Assembly: GCA_009859145.1 (NCBI GenBank)
Contig: VRVR01000029.1
Coordinates: forward strand, 1-64,000
Direction of reading: 5' to 3'
Source of the DNA: Andalucia godoyi
Taxonomy: Eukaryota > Discoba > Jakobea > Jakobida > Andaluciidae
DNA length: 64,000 bases
Position 1 is the first letter of the stretch; each line of letters opens with the position of its first letter. A model generated the notes under the pieces. It saw nothing but the letters and a program-made list of their open reading frames with translations, did not search any database and was not told the DNA's origin. Both the position numbers and the translations under genes were made by a program. Of this stretch, positions 1 through 9,483 are shown in pieces.

Positions 1-62
1 ATGATCGACTAGGGCGTTACGGGGACATTTGTTGTTTTTTATTTATTTTTAATTTATTGCTA
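1..62. repeat. Short dispersed repeat, inverted match to 59654-59711
   Basis: Read forward, these bases match the reverse complement of 59654-59711 with a few small indels. The match starts with ATGATCGACTAGG and continues through a shared T/A-rich run ending ATTTATTGCTA. In the other copy the match begins at the stop codon of the CDGSH gene, so a related 3' end may lie just left of this window. Confidence 0.7.
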
Positions 63-67
63 CCCAG

Positions 68-419
68 GATCACGTACTGTCAGGGGCATTTCTTCGTTCT
101 CGAATCCGACTATTATGTTGCCAGTGAGCAGCAAGAGCCAGAGGTGTTGTCAAACGAGCCGATTACCCTTGAGGAGGCTGTGCAGCTGTGCCGAAGAGCT
201 GCTGCGATGTGCAGGTTCAGCGAGATCGAACGAACGCAGCTGACAAGCTTTGTGTTTTCTTTGATAGATCCTACCGTCGAGGACTTATTTGAGAGGAAGA
301 AGCTTCTGAAACGCAGACTGGAAGAGACGGGAATCTTCCACAGCGAGTGCTTTGCCACATCACGAACGACCGACTGGAAGCTCAAGGACAGCCGAGATCT
401 CAGAAAGATGCTTCGCTGA
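68..419 (+). CDS. Possible C-terminal exon of a gene cut by the left edge
   Basis: An open frame of about 117 residues runs to a TGA stop at 417-419 and has no in-frame ATG near its start; it stays open to the left edge. A pyrimidine-rich run ending in CCCAG at 63-67 looks like a 3' splice site, so I place the exon start just after it. The upstream bases 1-62 are a repeat also found near 59.7 kb, so the coding part probably does not include them. The product is mixed alpha-helical and charged (several KK, RR and EE stretches) and I do not recognise a family. An antisense frame overlaps it but has poorer composition. It could be non-coding. Confidence 0.35.
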
Positions 420-941
420 GGACCGACAACGAAGCGCTTGCACAAAAGCGTAGAAGTAAACACTCCGTAGTAGCTTGTACGTTTATGTTGATAGCAGACA
501 GCAGAAGCGTGGATGCATACAGCAAGCAGCCCCCAAGTGACGCTTGAGATCTTCGACTGCATTCAGACAGTGAAGCGAACGCAGGAGCTGTCAGCCATTT
601 GCGAGGTACCATTTGTGTCTAGCCGCGGTCGTCCGATGATCCGGAGTTCCTGTGCTGGACGAGAGCACACTCACCGCTCACCCATCACCATGAGCACTGC
701 TCCCAAACATGACCCATGGTGCATGTCGCTGCAACAGCGTCTCTGCGAGAAGAAAGGCTTCCCGCCAAAAAGCCACTGTAGTTGAAGAGGAATTCATGAA
801 TTAGCAGAACGGCGGGCGGCATAACGGCTCTCAGACAAAACCTCCCGGTGCATGCGGCATGCCGTTGCATTCGCGTGAACGAGCTCTACATACCCCCGGT
901 CTCAGTCTTGGAATTCGTCGGATTGCAAACTCCTTATTTTA
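420..941. other. Intergenic, no supported gene
   Basis: No convincing gene is visible. A 31-residue reading from the ATG at 690 to a stop at 783-785 contains three Cys and ends in a basic, Cys-containing tail. It faintly recalls twin-Cys mitochondrial proteins, but the spacing does not fit CX9C and I do not call it. Confidence 0.4.
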
Positions 942-2819
942 TTATACAGGTTGAATCTGAACCTCAACGAGATCCGTGGGAGGCTGCAAAGTAGCGCTGT
1001 CTTGCAGTGGGGTCTTGGAAGTGTCCGCTGATTTGCGTTCCTTCCGAAGGTGGACGACAGACGGGTTCCGCAGGAGCGTATATGCAATCTTCCATCTCAG
1101 CCTGGCACGGGAAATTGTTTGCCGTTGTTGTACGGTTCCGTAATCCTTGTTGCCAGACAAGGCAGACGACGTTGAAAGCTCTCGAGCACTCCAATGCAAG
1201 GCGAGAAAAATGTCCTCTGCAATCAGTGCAACAGGAGAATTGTAATAGTGATCGAGACTGACCATCGACAAATAGTTGACGAAGCCCTTGTCTCTTCGTT
1301 CATGTTCGACGGGAACGACGGTTTGATCCAGTCGAATGATCGCGGAAATGAAGCGTACCAACAGCCATATTGACCGAATCAGAACATTCACGAGACAGGA
1401 TACAGCACCAAAGCAAACCATGACCATGTCGAACAGCATGTGTCGCCGCAGATGCAGGATTGTTTGTCCACTTTCGTCTGTGATCCACCGCGTGCAGATC
1501 CAAAACAAGAAAATCGACAACAGCCACGTTCCGAGCGAGCCGCCTGCTTTGTTCAGCGCGAACAAAACAAGATAAGAGAACACGCCCTGTACAAACAGGG
1601 CGAGACCCACGGGGATGAACAGCAGCAGCAGCATGACGAACATGATGGTTACACCCAAGAAGAAATGCCCAACCTGAGGCCCCGGGTACCATGACGCAGA
1701 CAAGACATGTGGAGAAGACTTTCCATAAAAGTACCGTCCTTTTCTCAACAGCAACATCCGCTCGCGATACAGCGTAATCATCCGATAGATGATGATCCCA
1801 GCAACAGCAATGGTGAGCGCGGAAGCGCTAAACACCGCAGTGATCAGGGCTCTGCGAAGACTGCTGATTGACAATGAGAAATCGTGATCCAGACTGACAT
1901 CAAGAAGAGACTCCACAGCCTTTAGTGCGTCCAATAAGAACTGGGGTACTTCGTATGTTGCAACGAGAATACACGAGCCAATACAGAGAGCTCCCAAGAC
2001 TACCAGCACAAGGCTGCACGCCAGCATTGTCATAGAAAACCGAACCGACAGACGAACCGATGCGATTGCACCTTTTCCGATCGGTCGCTTACCTGCCAAC
2101 AGAGTACGAACATGGGTACTGTACGCGGACCTCTTCGAGACAAACATACTCGTACCAAGCCCAAGCATGGCCAGCCACGTCGGAAGCACCGACTTAAAAG
2201 CAGTTATGCTAAGTCGGATCGCATATGCAACGACAACTGCAAAAATGATCAAAAAGACCAAAGCCAATACCGTATCTCCTGTGCCTGCCAGCGATCCAGA
2301 GCTGTTACTTCCCGCAATGACCAAATTAAAAATTGCGATTGCCAGTGTCACGAGTGCAAAACACAGAAACACGACACTCGCGACTTTTCCAGATCGCACA
2401 TCGTTGGCATATGCGAAGACGAACAAGATTCCGGCAGAAATCGATGTCACGAAAACGTTCACCGATTCTTGCGTTCTGAAGAACAAACTTCGGAACAAAA
2501 CTTGAAAGACAATCACAACAATGAATCCAGACATGATGCATGCGGGGATGGTGAGTGTTCGGAGACGCTCCACAGTGAGATCAAAAGAGAAAAGTGACCA
2601 CAATGCGATGCGTCGATTGTGTGCAGCACGATACGTCTTGGATTCCGCACAAACTATTCGTAAAGCCTCCTGGCCATGATCTCGTCCATGATCCGGATAT
2701 CGTCCGGGCTCTGGATCGCGCTCTTCTGCACCCACGATCTCTTCAGAAACAACAGTCGGGGACGAAGGGCTGTTGGTCCTCGGTGCGATTTCCACCTGAG
2801 AGCTAGACTCCTCCATGTG
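942..2819 (-). CDS. STRA6-like multi-pass membrane receptor (RBP receptor family)
   Basis: A 625-residue polytopic membrane protein with about nine hydrophobic segments and a cytosolic-looking C-terminal tail. In that tail a segment reading RWKIAYTLLRNPSVVHLRK closely resembles the conserved C-terminal region of animal STRA6 (RWxLAYTLLxNPxLxxxRK), and a preceding NSPVALIAEDIFLAL also fits the family. STRA6 is a retinol-uptake receptor for retinol-binding protein; the protist ligand is unknown. I chose the Met of MEESSSQ as start. An in-frame extension of 82 residues upstream (to 3065) is possible but reads like spacer sequence. It is transcribed divergently from the TLDc-GTPase gene. Confidence 0.65.
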   Translation of the reverse strand, partial: HMEESSSQVEIAPRTNSPSSPTVVSEEIVGAEERDPEPGRYPDHGRDHGQEALRIVCAESKTYRAAHNRRIALWSLFSFDLTVERLRTLTIPACIMSGFIVVIVFQVLFRSLFFRTQESVNVFVTSISAGILFVFAYANDVRSGKVASVVFLCFALVTLAIAIFNLVIAGSNSSGSLAGTGDTVLALVFLIIFAVVVAYAIRLSITAFKSVLPTWLAMLGLGTSMFVSKRSAYSTHVRTLLAGKRPIGKGAIASVRLSVRFSMTMLACSLVLVVLGALCIGSCILVATYEVPQFLLDALKAVESLLDVSLDHDFSLSISSLRRALITAVFSASALTIAVAGIIIYRMITLYRERMLLLRKGRYFYGKSSPHVLSASWYPGPQVGHFFLGVTIMFVMLLLLFIPVGLALFVQGVFSYLVLFALNKAGGSLGTWLLSIFLFWICTRWITDESGQTILHLRRHMLFDMVMVCFGAVSCLVNVLIRSIWLLVRFISAIIRLDQTVVPVEHERRDKGFVNYLSMVSLDHYYNSPVALIAEDIFLALHWSARELSTSSALSGNKDYGTVQQRQTISRARLRWKIAYTLLRNPSVVHLRKERKSADTSKTPLQDSATLQPPTDLVEVQIQPV

Positions 2820-3292
2820 TGAAACCCGGCTTCCTGTTATCTCCCCCTGCCTTTTCTTCTGAAAAAACGTCCAACTTTTTGAAAGTTTCCAAAACAGCCA
2901 AACAGACATCCAGTCACACGAAGCTACAAAAAAGGCGCAGACGAACAGAAAAACGTTTGAAAATGGAAATGTTTTCCCGATCGCGGACTGTAGATGGCAT
3001 CGGGGCAGCGGACCGCAGGGTGCATCGAAGAACAGGCCAGAAACTCCGAAGTCTGAACCGTCCAAGCTTTCCGCTTCTCTGCAGGAATGCTCCTGTTTGT
3101 GTATTTGCCCCGTCGCAGCGGACGCTTCCGAGGAATTTCGTTTATCACCTTTTTAGTATTTCCCTTTCCTTTCCTTTCTTTTCCATTCTTTGAGTTTTTC
3201 TTCCTTCGTCTTCTTTTCCTCTCCGTCGGAGCTCTGTTTTGCTTTTGCCTCCTCCTCCCCCTCCTCCTCCTCCCCGTCTCTGGTGCAAGACA
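2820..3292. promoter_or_regulatory. Divergent intergenic region with pyrimidine-rich leader
   Basis: This spacer separates two divergently transcribed genes and should hold both promoters. The 3150-3280 part is almost pure pyrimidine on the plus strand (TTTCC and CTCCTCC runs) and directly precedes the ATG at 3293. In-frame proline codons upstream of that ATG come from this tract and are probably not translated. No TATA box or other discrete site is evident. Confidence 0.3.
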
Positions 3293-4747
3293 ATGTCCGA
3301 AGTCGAAAAGATCGTCAACGATTTTGAATCCGCCGCTATTTCCGGCTGGATTAACAAGGGCTGTTTCTTTGCTTTGAGAGTGCTGTATTCTTCCAAGCAA
3401 GACGGCGTGTCTGCACGTGCTTTTCACTCTCTTAGCGACTCCAAGGGTCCTACAGTAACTGTTGTGAAGTTCAAGAATGGAGCAAAAGTCGGTGGCTATG
3501 TGTCGCAGCAATGGATGGCTCGACAGGCTCTCGTTTCCGACGCCAACGCCTTCCTGTTTATGCTCACGAACGATGCTGGAAAGCCGAAGCCGACCATGTT
3601 CAAGTGCACGAATGCGGCGAATGCGATCCACGACATGACAAACGGCGGTCCGACATTCGGAAACGGCCCGGATTTGGCATTGTTTTCCGAGGAAGCATTA
3701 AATGTGAGTTCCAAGCAGAGCGCGTTTGCCATTTCGACCGAGTTTGTGAATCTTGTGAACAGTCAGAAAACCAATGTAGAAGAGGTTCAGGTTTACGAAG
3801 CAACGTCGGTGTTCGATTTCACGGAAACGAGCAAACTGGCGTCCGATGCATCCGATGCATCTGCGGCCCCTATTGTGTTTTCCGAAGAAGAGCGCACGGC
3901 ACGCCGCGAGAGGCTGCAGAATTTCAAGTTTCAGTATGCCGACAAACTTGGGTTTTCATGGGCAAACATTGTTCTTGCAGGCCATGTTGGGGCTGGAAAG
4001 TCGTCGCTGTTCAATACGTGGCAGGCTTGCGACGCCGCGAAATTGTACCTGTCTGCCACTGCAGGAACCGGTACGAACTCGGTGACAAAGCTCCTTCAAA
4101 AGCGCTTCACTTCGCTGGATCTCCAGCGGTTTCCTGTTTCTCTCTGGGATACGATGGGATGGGGCGATAACCTTTCACAGTTTATTGACAAGTTTTCGCT
4201 CATTCTGGAAGGCAACATCGCCCGCAACACCGATCTTGCGGCACCGTTTACAACTCGCAGCTCTTCGTTCATCTCCAGCCCGTCATTTACCGATCGCGCA
4301 CATGTTGTGCTGCTTGTTGCATCCGCTGTCGATGCAACCGACGCGCACTACCTGGAGTTGCTCCGAGAGGCGAAGGAAGTTGCCATGCGTGGCCGTGAAA
4401 TCGCTGTCCGAGTGCTGTTGGTGCTAACTCATGTTGATGAGTTCGATCCTTCCTTGCGCGGTGACGGTCTTTCGCAGATTTACAACTCACAGAAGCTCAA
4501 GAAGCTTACGGAGAGTGTCTCGCGGGGCACCGGCATCTCGGAGAGTAGGATTTTCCCGGTTCGCTGCTATTCTAGGGAAACCGAACCCAATTTGCATATC
4601 GACATTGTTGCAATGAAAGCTCTGGAATCCATTCTTGTCCAAATCCAAGGCATGCTGCTGGATTTGTATGACGATTTCTTGCACAACCAGCCGCAAAAGA
4701 CAAATGATGTCGCAAAAAAGACCCAGGATCCCGCAGACGTTTCGTAA
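3293..4747 (+). CDS. TLDc domain plus P-loop GTPase (IFI44-like)
   Basis: A 484-residue protein. Residues about 15-170 read as a TLDc-like domain (GWINKGCFFALRVLYSSKQDG, then a hydrophobic beta pattern ending in a serine/phenylalanine-rich region). A P-loop GTPase follows: G1 is GHVGAGKS at 230-237, a DTMGWGDN box serves as switch II/G3, and THVDEFD is the G4 specificity motif (the TKxD position reads THVD). The TLDc-then-GTPase order is that of animal IFI44/IFI44L and related protist proteins. Their role is not settled; in vertebrates they are interferon-induced. The N-terminal proline run upstream of this Met was excluded because it lies in the pyrimidine leader. Confidence 0.7.
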   Translation: MSEVEKIVNDFESAAISGWINKGCFFALRVLYSSKQDGVSARAFHSLSDSKGPTVTVVKFKNGAKVGGYVSQQWMARQALVSDANAFLFMLTNDAGKPKPTMFKCTNAANAIHDMTNGGPTFGNGPDLALFSEEALNVSSKQSAFAISTEFVNLVNSQKTNVEEVQVYEATSVFDFTETSKLASDASDASAAPIVFSEEERTARRERLQNFKFQYADKLGFSWANIVLAGHVGAGKSSLFNTWQACDAAKLYLSATAGTGTNSVTKLLQKRFTSLDLQRFPVSLWDTMGWGDNLSQFIDKFSLILEGNIARNTDLAAPFTTRSSSFISSPSFTDRAHVVLLVASAVDATDAHYLELLREAKEVAMRGREIAVRVLLVLTHVDEFDPSLRGDGLSQIYNSQKLKKLTESVSRGTGISESRIFPVRCYSRETEPNLHIDIVAMKALESILVQIQGMLLDLYDDFLHNQPQKTNDVAKKTQDPADVS

Positions 4748-5048
4748 GTCACATCTCTTGTTGTTTTGCTGTTCCTTGTCTTTGCAAACTTTATGCTCAA
4801 GATGTGCTTGATAAAAGAATCCAATTAATTGATTTTTTGAGATTTTTTGATTTTTTTTTTTTGGGTGACCGTACCGGTTGACTGGGTTGTTGTGGTGCTG
4901 CTGCGACATGCCTCGACTTTGCACATGAGTGTGAATCGTCGTCCTTTCGTCCAAAACGCGCTGTTGGGTTCTCCTTTGCATTCGCATTCACGATCACGAT
5001 CAAGTTTGAGGGAGATTTTTCAAAGTCTGCGGGAGGAATGGACCGATC
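4748..5048. other. Short spacer with T-rich tracts
   Basis: Contains repeated GATTTTTT-like runs around 4831-4861 and no plausible gene. It joins the 3' end of one plus-strand gene to the 5' end of the next. Confidence 0.5.
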
Positions 5049-6539
5049 ATGTCGGATGCGCTCGTGAAATCTGTGTTGGAAGATCTTGCACATATTTGGA
5101 GCCTGCTTTCATCACTGCTAGGGCCGTATGCTCGGTCACGGACTCTTGTCTTGTCAGACGGAACGTTGGCAGTCACAAAGTTTGTGCCCGCTGTCGTTTC
5201 AAAACTGCAAGGAGTCTCTCCTCTTGCGTCGTTGGTGCTCAAATCTGCCGAGGAATTTGGAAAGGCGTATGGCGGAAGAGATTCCATTCTCCAATTTATA
5301 CACTTCGTCATCGGGTTTCTGCGGGCGGGCCCAATGCGGACGACTGCGATGTTCAGCGATTTGGTCCGCACGGCACACAGGACGGTGCAACGGATTCCTT
5401 TGACGAATGCTCTCATTCAAGGTGTTGTGCGCTCTTCCATCCAGGGGTGCTACAGTGTGGGCGTGGAAGACCATTTCGTCAGACTTGTTCTTGCTCTTGG
5501 CGATGTCGACGGCGGGTTTCGACCCTCTCGGTTCCGCGAGTGTGTACCCATCCAAATCACCCTGATTCCTAATCGGCCGTTTCACGCTTCTGCAGTCTCG
5601 TACAACTCGATTTCTTTTGTTGTCGGAGACAAACATCTGGTTCCCGAGTCCCTCCGGGCCAACTCGACGGTGTACGTTCTGCGGGAGAATGTGGATTTTC
5701 TGTCGGAGCAGCAATTGGTTTTTGTGGACACCGGCGTCGCAGGGTCCCAGAAGGTCATCGATGCGGAGATTGAGCGTATAAGAAGCAGGATTCAGGAGAA
5801 GAGCTGTGGCCTATTGCTCGTCGTGGGTCCCCTTTCACATCGGCTGAAATCGGTATGTGCGCAGTTGCAGATGTCTGTCGTGTCCGCTGCAGACGATGCA
5901 ATCTTCAACTCCCTTCCAGACGGAATGTTGCTTCCATTTCTAGATATTTCCTTGATACCATCTTCTGAGCTGATCGGGGAGCAAATGATCATCACGTTGC
6001 AGCCCTCGGACTACTTGGAAACCACTCCGAATGTGATCATTTGCTCACCCCATGCCCACCTGTGTGCTGAATACTCCAATGCACTGCAGTCCGTTTGCAT
6101 GACTGTATTGCGGACTCTGGAATCGGAGTTGGAAACAGAATTGGACGAGAATGTCGAGGTGTTGCCTGGATGTGGACAAGCCGATTTTCTCATGTCTGCC
6201 ATGGACGATTCTGTTCGCGAATTCTTGTTCCCATTGTGTGCTCAGTATTGTATTAATGCGGGATATTCGCCGACCACTGTGCTGCGACTTGATGTACACC
6301 ACTCCTTTCCGTTTATTGATGTTTTTCGTTATAATGACAGGGAAACGGCTGGGTCGTTGCAACTCTTTGACAGCTTCAGCGTCCGACTCTCCGCAATGGA
6401 AGCCGCCTTTCAGCTTGCCGAGCAAATCCGAAGAATCGGTTCTGTCGTCGGCGTCAAACCGGGTCTCCGGGTGCGTGACTTCGTACCCGACCACCACCAC
6501 GACGACGACGACGACGACGACGACGAAGTGGACGATTGA
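5049..6539 (+). CDS. Divergent group II chaperonin-like protein (MKKS/BBS6-like)
   Basis: A 496-residue protein with the length and general order of a CCT/TCP-1 subunit. The N-terminal stretch LSSLLGPYARSRTLVLSDGTLAVTK parallels the chaperonin 'LGP.G..K....' start, and PLASLVLKSAEEF parallels the 'HPaakll' helix. The GDGTT ATP-binding loop is replaced by a degenerate GGRDSIL. Loss of that loop with conservation of the N-terminal fold is typical of the BBS chaperonins (BBS6, 10, 12), which help assemble the BBSome; the 'LGPYGPLGRL' style start is closest to BBS6. The tail ends in an Asp/His-rich run (HHHDDDDDDDDDEVDD). The subtype is an inference. Confidence 0.5.
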   Translation: MSDALVKSVLEDLAHIWSLLSSLLGPYARSRTLVLSDGTLAVTKFVPAVVSKLQGVSPLASLVLKSAEEFGKAYGGRDSILQFIHFVIGFLRAGPMRTTAMFSDLVRTAHRTVQRIPLTNALIQGVVRSSIQGCYSVGVEDHFVRLVLALGDVDGGFRPSRFRECVPIQITLIPNRPFHASAVSYNSISFVVGDKHLVPESLRANSTVYVLRENVDFLSEQQLVFVDTGVAGSQKVIDAEIERIRSRIQEKSCGLLLVVGPLSHRLKSVCAQLQMSVVSAADDAIFNSLPDGMLLPFLDISLIPSSELIGEQMIITLQPSDYLETTPNVIICSPHAHLCAEYSNALQSVCMTVLRTLESELETELDENVEVLPGCGQADFLMSAMDDSVREFLFPLCAQYCINAGYSPTTVLRLDVHHSFPFIDVFRYNDRETAGSLQLFDSFSVRLSAMEAAFQLAEQIRRIGSVVGVKPGLRVRDFVPDHHHDDDDDDDDEVDD

Positions 6540-6703
6540 CGCTTGTTGTAGTGGTGCCCAGTTGAGGACAATTTGAGTAAAGCCCCGCTGCACTTGCAAC
6601 CTCAAAGCCAGTCTCGAAGCAGAAAAATGCGGAAAAGCCCATCTTCGTGGTGGGGTGAGGTGTGATGCGTTCGAACAGCTCGACTGTGTGAAAATCCAGA
6701 GTG

Positions 6704-8350
6704 ATGAGCGACACGAGCATCCGCATCTGGGAATCGAGATTGCATCGCTATGTTGCAGATCCGTCAATCGGTGCTGCCGATTTGCATGCGGATGTGCTCG
6801 AACTGATGCGTGACGTACAGCCGCGCGATCTGGAGAACATGTCTTTGGATCTGCTATCGCTGTGCTTTATGATTATGCCGCTGAATTCGGAATACGTATC
6901 TCCGTGTTTATTAGTGGTGCGTCATCTGTGTTCTTCTTGCTCTCCACGCGATTTGGGCCTCGAAATCCTGTATCGTTTAACCACCGAGAAGTTCAGCGAG
7001 ACAGTCTGTGTGTGCATAATTGAATGTGCATGGACGATCCTCGGCAGAATGGAGTCCGTAGATTCCGTTTTAGAAGACTTTCTTGTTGCGTTCCTGGACC
7101 TCTGTTCTGCGGAATCGCCCTCTGCTCTGCACTCTGCAGACCAGCCACACCACCATGAAAACCTGCATGGCGACGAGAACCACGACGGAGATGCAACGCT
7201 GGCCCCTGCACCTGTCGAGCTAGAAACGTTTCCAGAACACGTCCGATTTGGATGTCGGTATGTTCACCCCGTCCTCCAGCACTTTTCAGAAGCGTTTCTC
7301 AGTCGCCATCCATGTCAATCGGATCGTCTGGTGCGGTTCGTCCTTGTTGCTGTGTGTTCGCTGCACGACCATGTTGTGCCTCCTGCCAGTACAATGCAGC
7401 TGGCTGCTTCGCTTGTAGAAACTCTGTCCGGCAATATACCGTTTTCAGATTTGGTGAGGAATCGACGGTACTTCAGCGAGCTGCAAGAGGATCATGAAGC
7501 TGCAGCGGGCATGGCGGTGCTGCTGTTTTCTGCGTTTTGCGAAGGCGACGTTTCCGTCCCTCGCGTGGTGAAGCCTGGGTTCTGGTTTGCATCGACTGTT
7601 CCATTTTTGCTCGGGGCACTGCAGCTGCAGGGGGTTGCGACGTTTGGCACTGGGCCGGGAGTTCATTCGCTCGCTGCTGTGCATGTCCTCGACGTTATGC
7701 ACTTCACCTTGTTTGGCGCGCCTCGGTACTGCACTTCCTTGTTGACAGAGTTTGAAGTGCAAGTATTTCTCGATTTGTTCCGCATGGTTTCTACGTTCAT
7801 GGTGCAATGCCCCGTGCAATCTCAGCGGACGAACTCTTGGAATCTCTTGCAGCGGGCTTTTTTTGCGATTTCCGAGTACTCTCTTCGGTGGAAAATTGTT
7901 CGAGATGTCGTATCCAACTCTCCATTTTCCGCTGTGCAGTGCCTTTTCTTGCGCCTGCTGAAGGACAATCTGCTGTCCGTCTCCAACAAGCGTTCTATTG
8001 CTCTGTCGGAGATTCAGGAAATTGAAGATCTGATGGTGTATCGACTGGCCGAATCATGCAAGCTTGCTGTCGACAACTCCGAGGTCCTAAACGGCGTTCT
8101 CAATGTATTCATGTTTATGGTGGGACAGAAGATGCTGAACGAGTCCTCGGTGCACAGAATGCGGCCATGCATCAGTCTCGCCCATCAAGCCGTTACAAAT
8201 GCTGTTCAAAACTTGCAGTTTGATAATCCGCGGTTGGCAATGGAACTTGAAATCCTCACGATTGCCTTTGATAGAATAGCAGAAATGCTCGATGCCGGTC
8301 GCTCGGCTTCGAATCCTTCACAGCATGCACACAACTGCTCTCGTTGCTGA
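6704..8350 (+). CDS. Glomulin/ALF4-like helical protein
   Basis: A 548-residue, largely alpha-helical protein without membrane segments. The region around residues 380-440 (RWKIVRDVVSNSPFSAVQCLFLRLLKDNL) matches the pattern of the glomulin/ALF4 family, where a helix followed by CPF..vr.lll.llKd.i is conserved. Glomulin binds the RBX1 RING protein and restrains SCF ubiquitin ligases. A His/Asp-rich insert near residues 145-165 is low complexity. The Met at 6704 is chosen; the codon before it is GTG. The assignment rests on pattern memory and could be wrong; an unrelated HEAT-like protein is the alternative. Confidence 0.4.
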   Translation: MSDTSIRIWESRLHRYVADPSIGAADLHADVLELMRDVQPRDLENMSLDLLSLCFMIMPLNSEYVSPCLLVVRHLCSSCSPRDLGLEILYRLTTEKFSETVCVCIIECAWTILGRMESVDSVLEDFLVAFLDLCSAESPSALHSADQPHHHENLHGDENHDGDATLAPAPVELETFPEHVRFGCRYVHPVLQHFSEAFLSRHPCQSDRLVRFVLVAVCSLHDHVVPPASTMQLAASLVETLSGNIPFSDLVRNRRYFSELQEDHEAAAGMAVLLFSAFCEGDVSVPRVVKPGFWFASTVPFLLGALQLQGVATFGTGPGVHSLAAVHVLDVMHFTLFGAPRYCTSLLTEFEVQVFLDLFRMVSTFMVQCPVQSQRTNSWNLLQRAFFAISEYSLRWKIVRDVVSNSPFSAVQCLFLRLLKDNLLSVSNKRSIALSEIQEIEDLMVYRLAESCKLAVDNSEVLNGVLNVFMFMVGQKMLNESSVHRMRPCISLAHQAVTNAVQNLQFDNPRLAMELEILTIAFDRIAEMLDAGRSASNPSQHAHNCSRC

Positions 8351-8733
8351 GCACGGGCGTCGACACTTCATGCCGATTTTGAAACCCCGCTTCTCCGAGA
8401 GCATCGTCACGGCGAATTTTTGGTCTTTGACCTCTATTCTCACTCAGCGTGCGCGGAGGAAAACGACTCACTTAGGCAGTCGTAGTAACTGGTCGAGGAC
8501 TATTTTAACTTTCTTTTTTCCCAAATCCAAATTGGGCGGAGGAAAGCAGCAACCACATGCAAAAACGGCGTCTATTTTTTGATTTTCTTTGATTTTCTTT
8601 GATTTTCTTTGATTTTCTTGATTTTCTTGATTTTCGTTACTTCTTTTGGCGTTCCTTTTTCCCCCCTTCCTTTTTGCAAGCTTTGGTGTATTTTCTTAGC
8701 GTGCTTGTTACCAAACATAAACAGTGATTGTCA
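8351..8733. other. Spacer with GATTTTCTTT tandem repeat
   Basis: Holds a tandem array at 8581-8635: four 10-bp units followed by 9-bp units of GATTTTCTT. A T/C-rich leader then runs up to the next start codon. No gene is visible. Confidence 0.6.
8581..8635. repeat. GATTTTCTTT minisatellite
   Basis: Four near-perfect 10-bp units are followed by two 9-bp units that have lost one T, about 100 bp upstream of a start codon. Confidence 0.9.
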
Positions 8734-9483
8734 ATGCAGATCGCCTTCTTTGTTTGTTGTGTGGTTCTGATTGGGTCGAGTTGTCTGCTTGCGAGTGCGC
8801 AGCCCCCTCCTCGGTTCACAGTGGACGCGAATCAGCAGCCATTCATATATGACTACGGATACCGTCGCTTGGAAGACGACGGAACCGGTCGCATATATGT
8901 AGAAATGCATGGCGACATGACATGCAAGGTATGTCGGGGCGATTGGAACAACTTGATCGCACCGTTGCTGCAGAAGTACAGCCCGTTTAACGTCAGTTTT
9001 ACATTTATTAATTTCCCGCTCTCGTTTCACCGAGCGTCCTTCCAAGTTTCCAAGGCTGGTGTTGTGGCAGAGTCCATGGCTCCTGGAACGGGAATGTATT
9101 GGAAATTCGTCAATCTGATGTTTGCAAACCAAGATGCGTTTCAAAATGGCCCGTTGTTTACAAAGTCGGATTCGGACATCATTGATATGATCACTGCTTT
9201 GGTTGATACCCAACTAGGACTGGAGAAGGCCGAGTTTTATCGAAGAATGCTGCTGCCCTTCCTTGGTCCAGACGTAACGCCGGACGCTGACGAATACGAC
9301 ATGATTGCACGTGCGCAGTGGAAGCTGAGCACTGGGAAGGGAGTGGTGGGTACTCCCATCTATTATGTCAACGGTGTGCGATTGCTCTGCGACGGATGGG
9401 GTGTGAAGGAATGGTCAGATATGTTTGAATTCATCTTGAAAACAAAGTACGAGCCCAAACATTCGTCCATTTCCAGATACTGA
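8734..9483 (+). CDS. Secreted DsbA-like thioredoxin-fold protein
   Basis: A 249-residue protein that begins with a clear signal peptide (hydrophobic residues 2-21, cleavage likely after ASA). A thioredoxin-fold domain of the DsbA/Thioredoxin_4 type follows. The candidate redox pair is C64-K-V-C67 after a beta strand (RIYVEMHGDMTCKVC), and a cis-proline loop reads GVVGTPIYYVNG near residues 205-216. The long helical insert between these is usual for DsbA-like folds. It probably acts as a thiol oxidoreductase in the secretory pathway or outside the cell; no KDEL-type retention signal is present at the C-terminus (SISRY). Met 8734 is preferred because it directly precedes the signal peptide. Confidence 0.65.
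   Translation: MQIAFFVCCVVLIGSSCLLASAQPPPRFTVDANQQPFIYDYGYRRLEDDGTGRIYVEMHGDMTCKVCRGDWNNLIAPLLQKYSPFNVSFTFINFPLSFHRASFQVSKAGVVAESMAPGTGMYWKFVNLMFANQDAFQNGPLFTKSDSDIIDMITALVDTQLGLEKAEFYRRMLLPFLGPDVTPDADEYDMIARAQWKLSTGKGVVGTPIYYVNGVRLLCDGWGVKEWSDMFEFILKTKYEPKHSSISRY

Noticed and set aside
690-785. Small Cys-containing reading resembling a twin-Cys mitochondrial protein
   Set aside because: Cysteine spacing does not fit CX9C or known CMC/COX patterns and the upstream part is not supported.
3239-3292. Proline-run extension of the TLDc-GTPase protein
   Set aside because: It derives from the CTCCTCC leader and has no ATG start.
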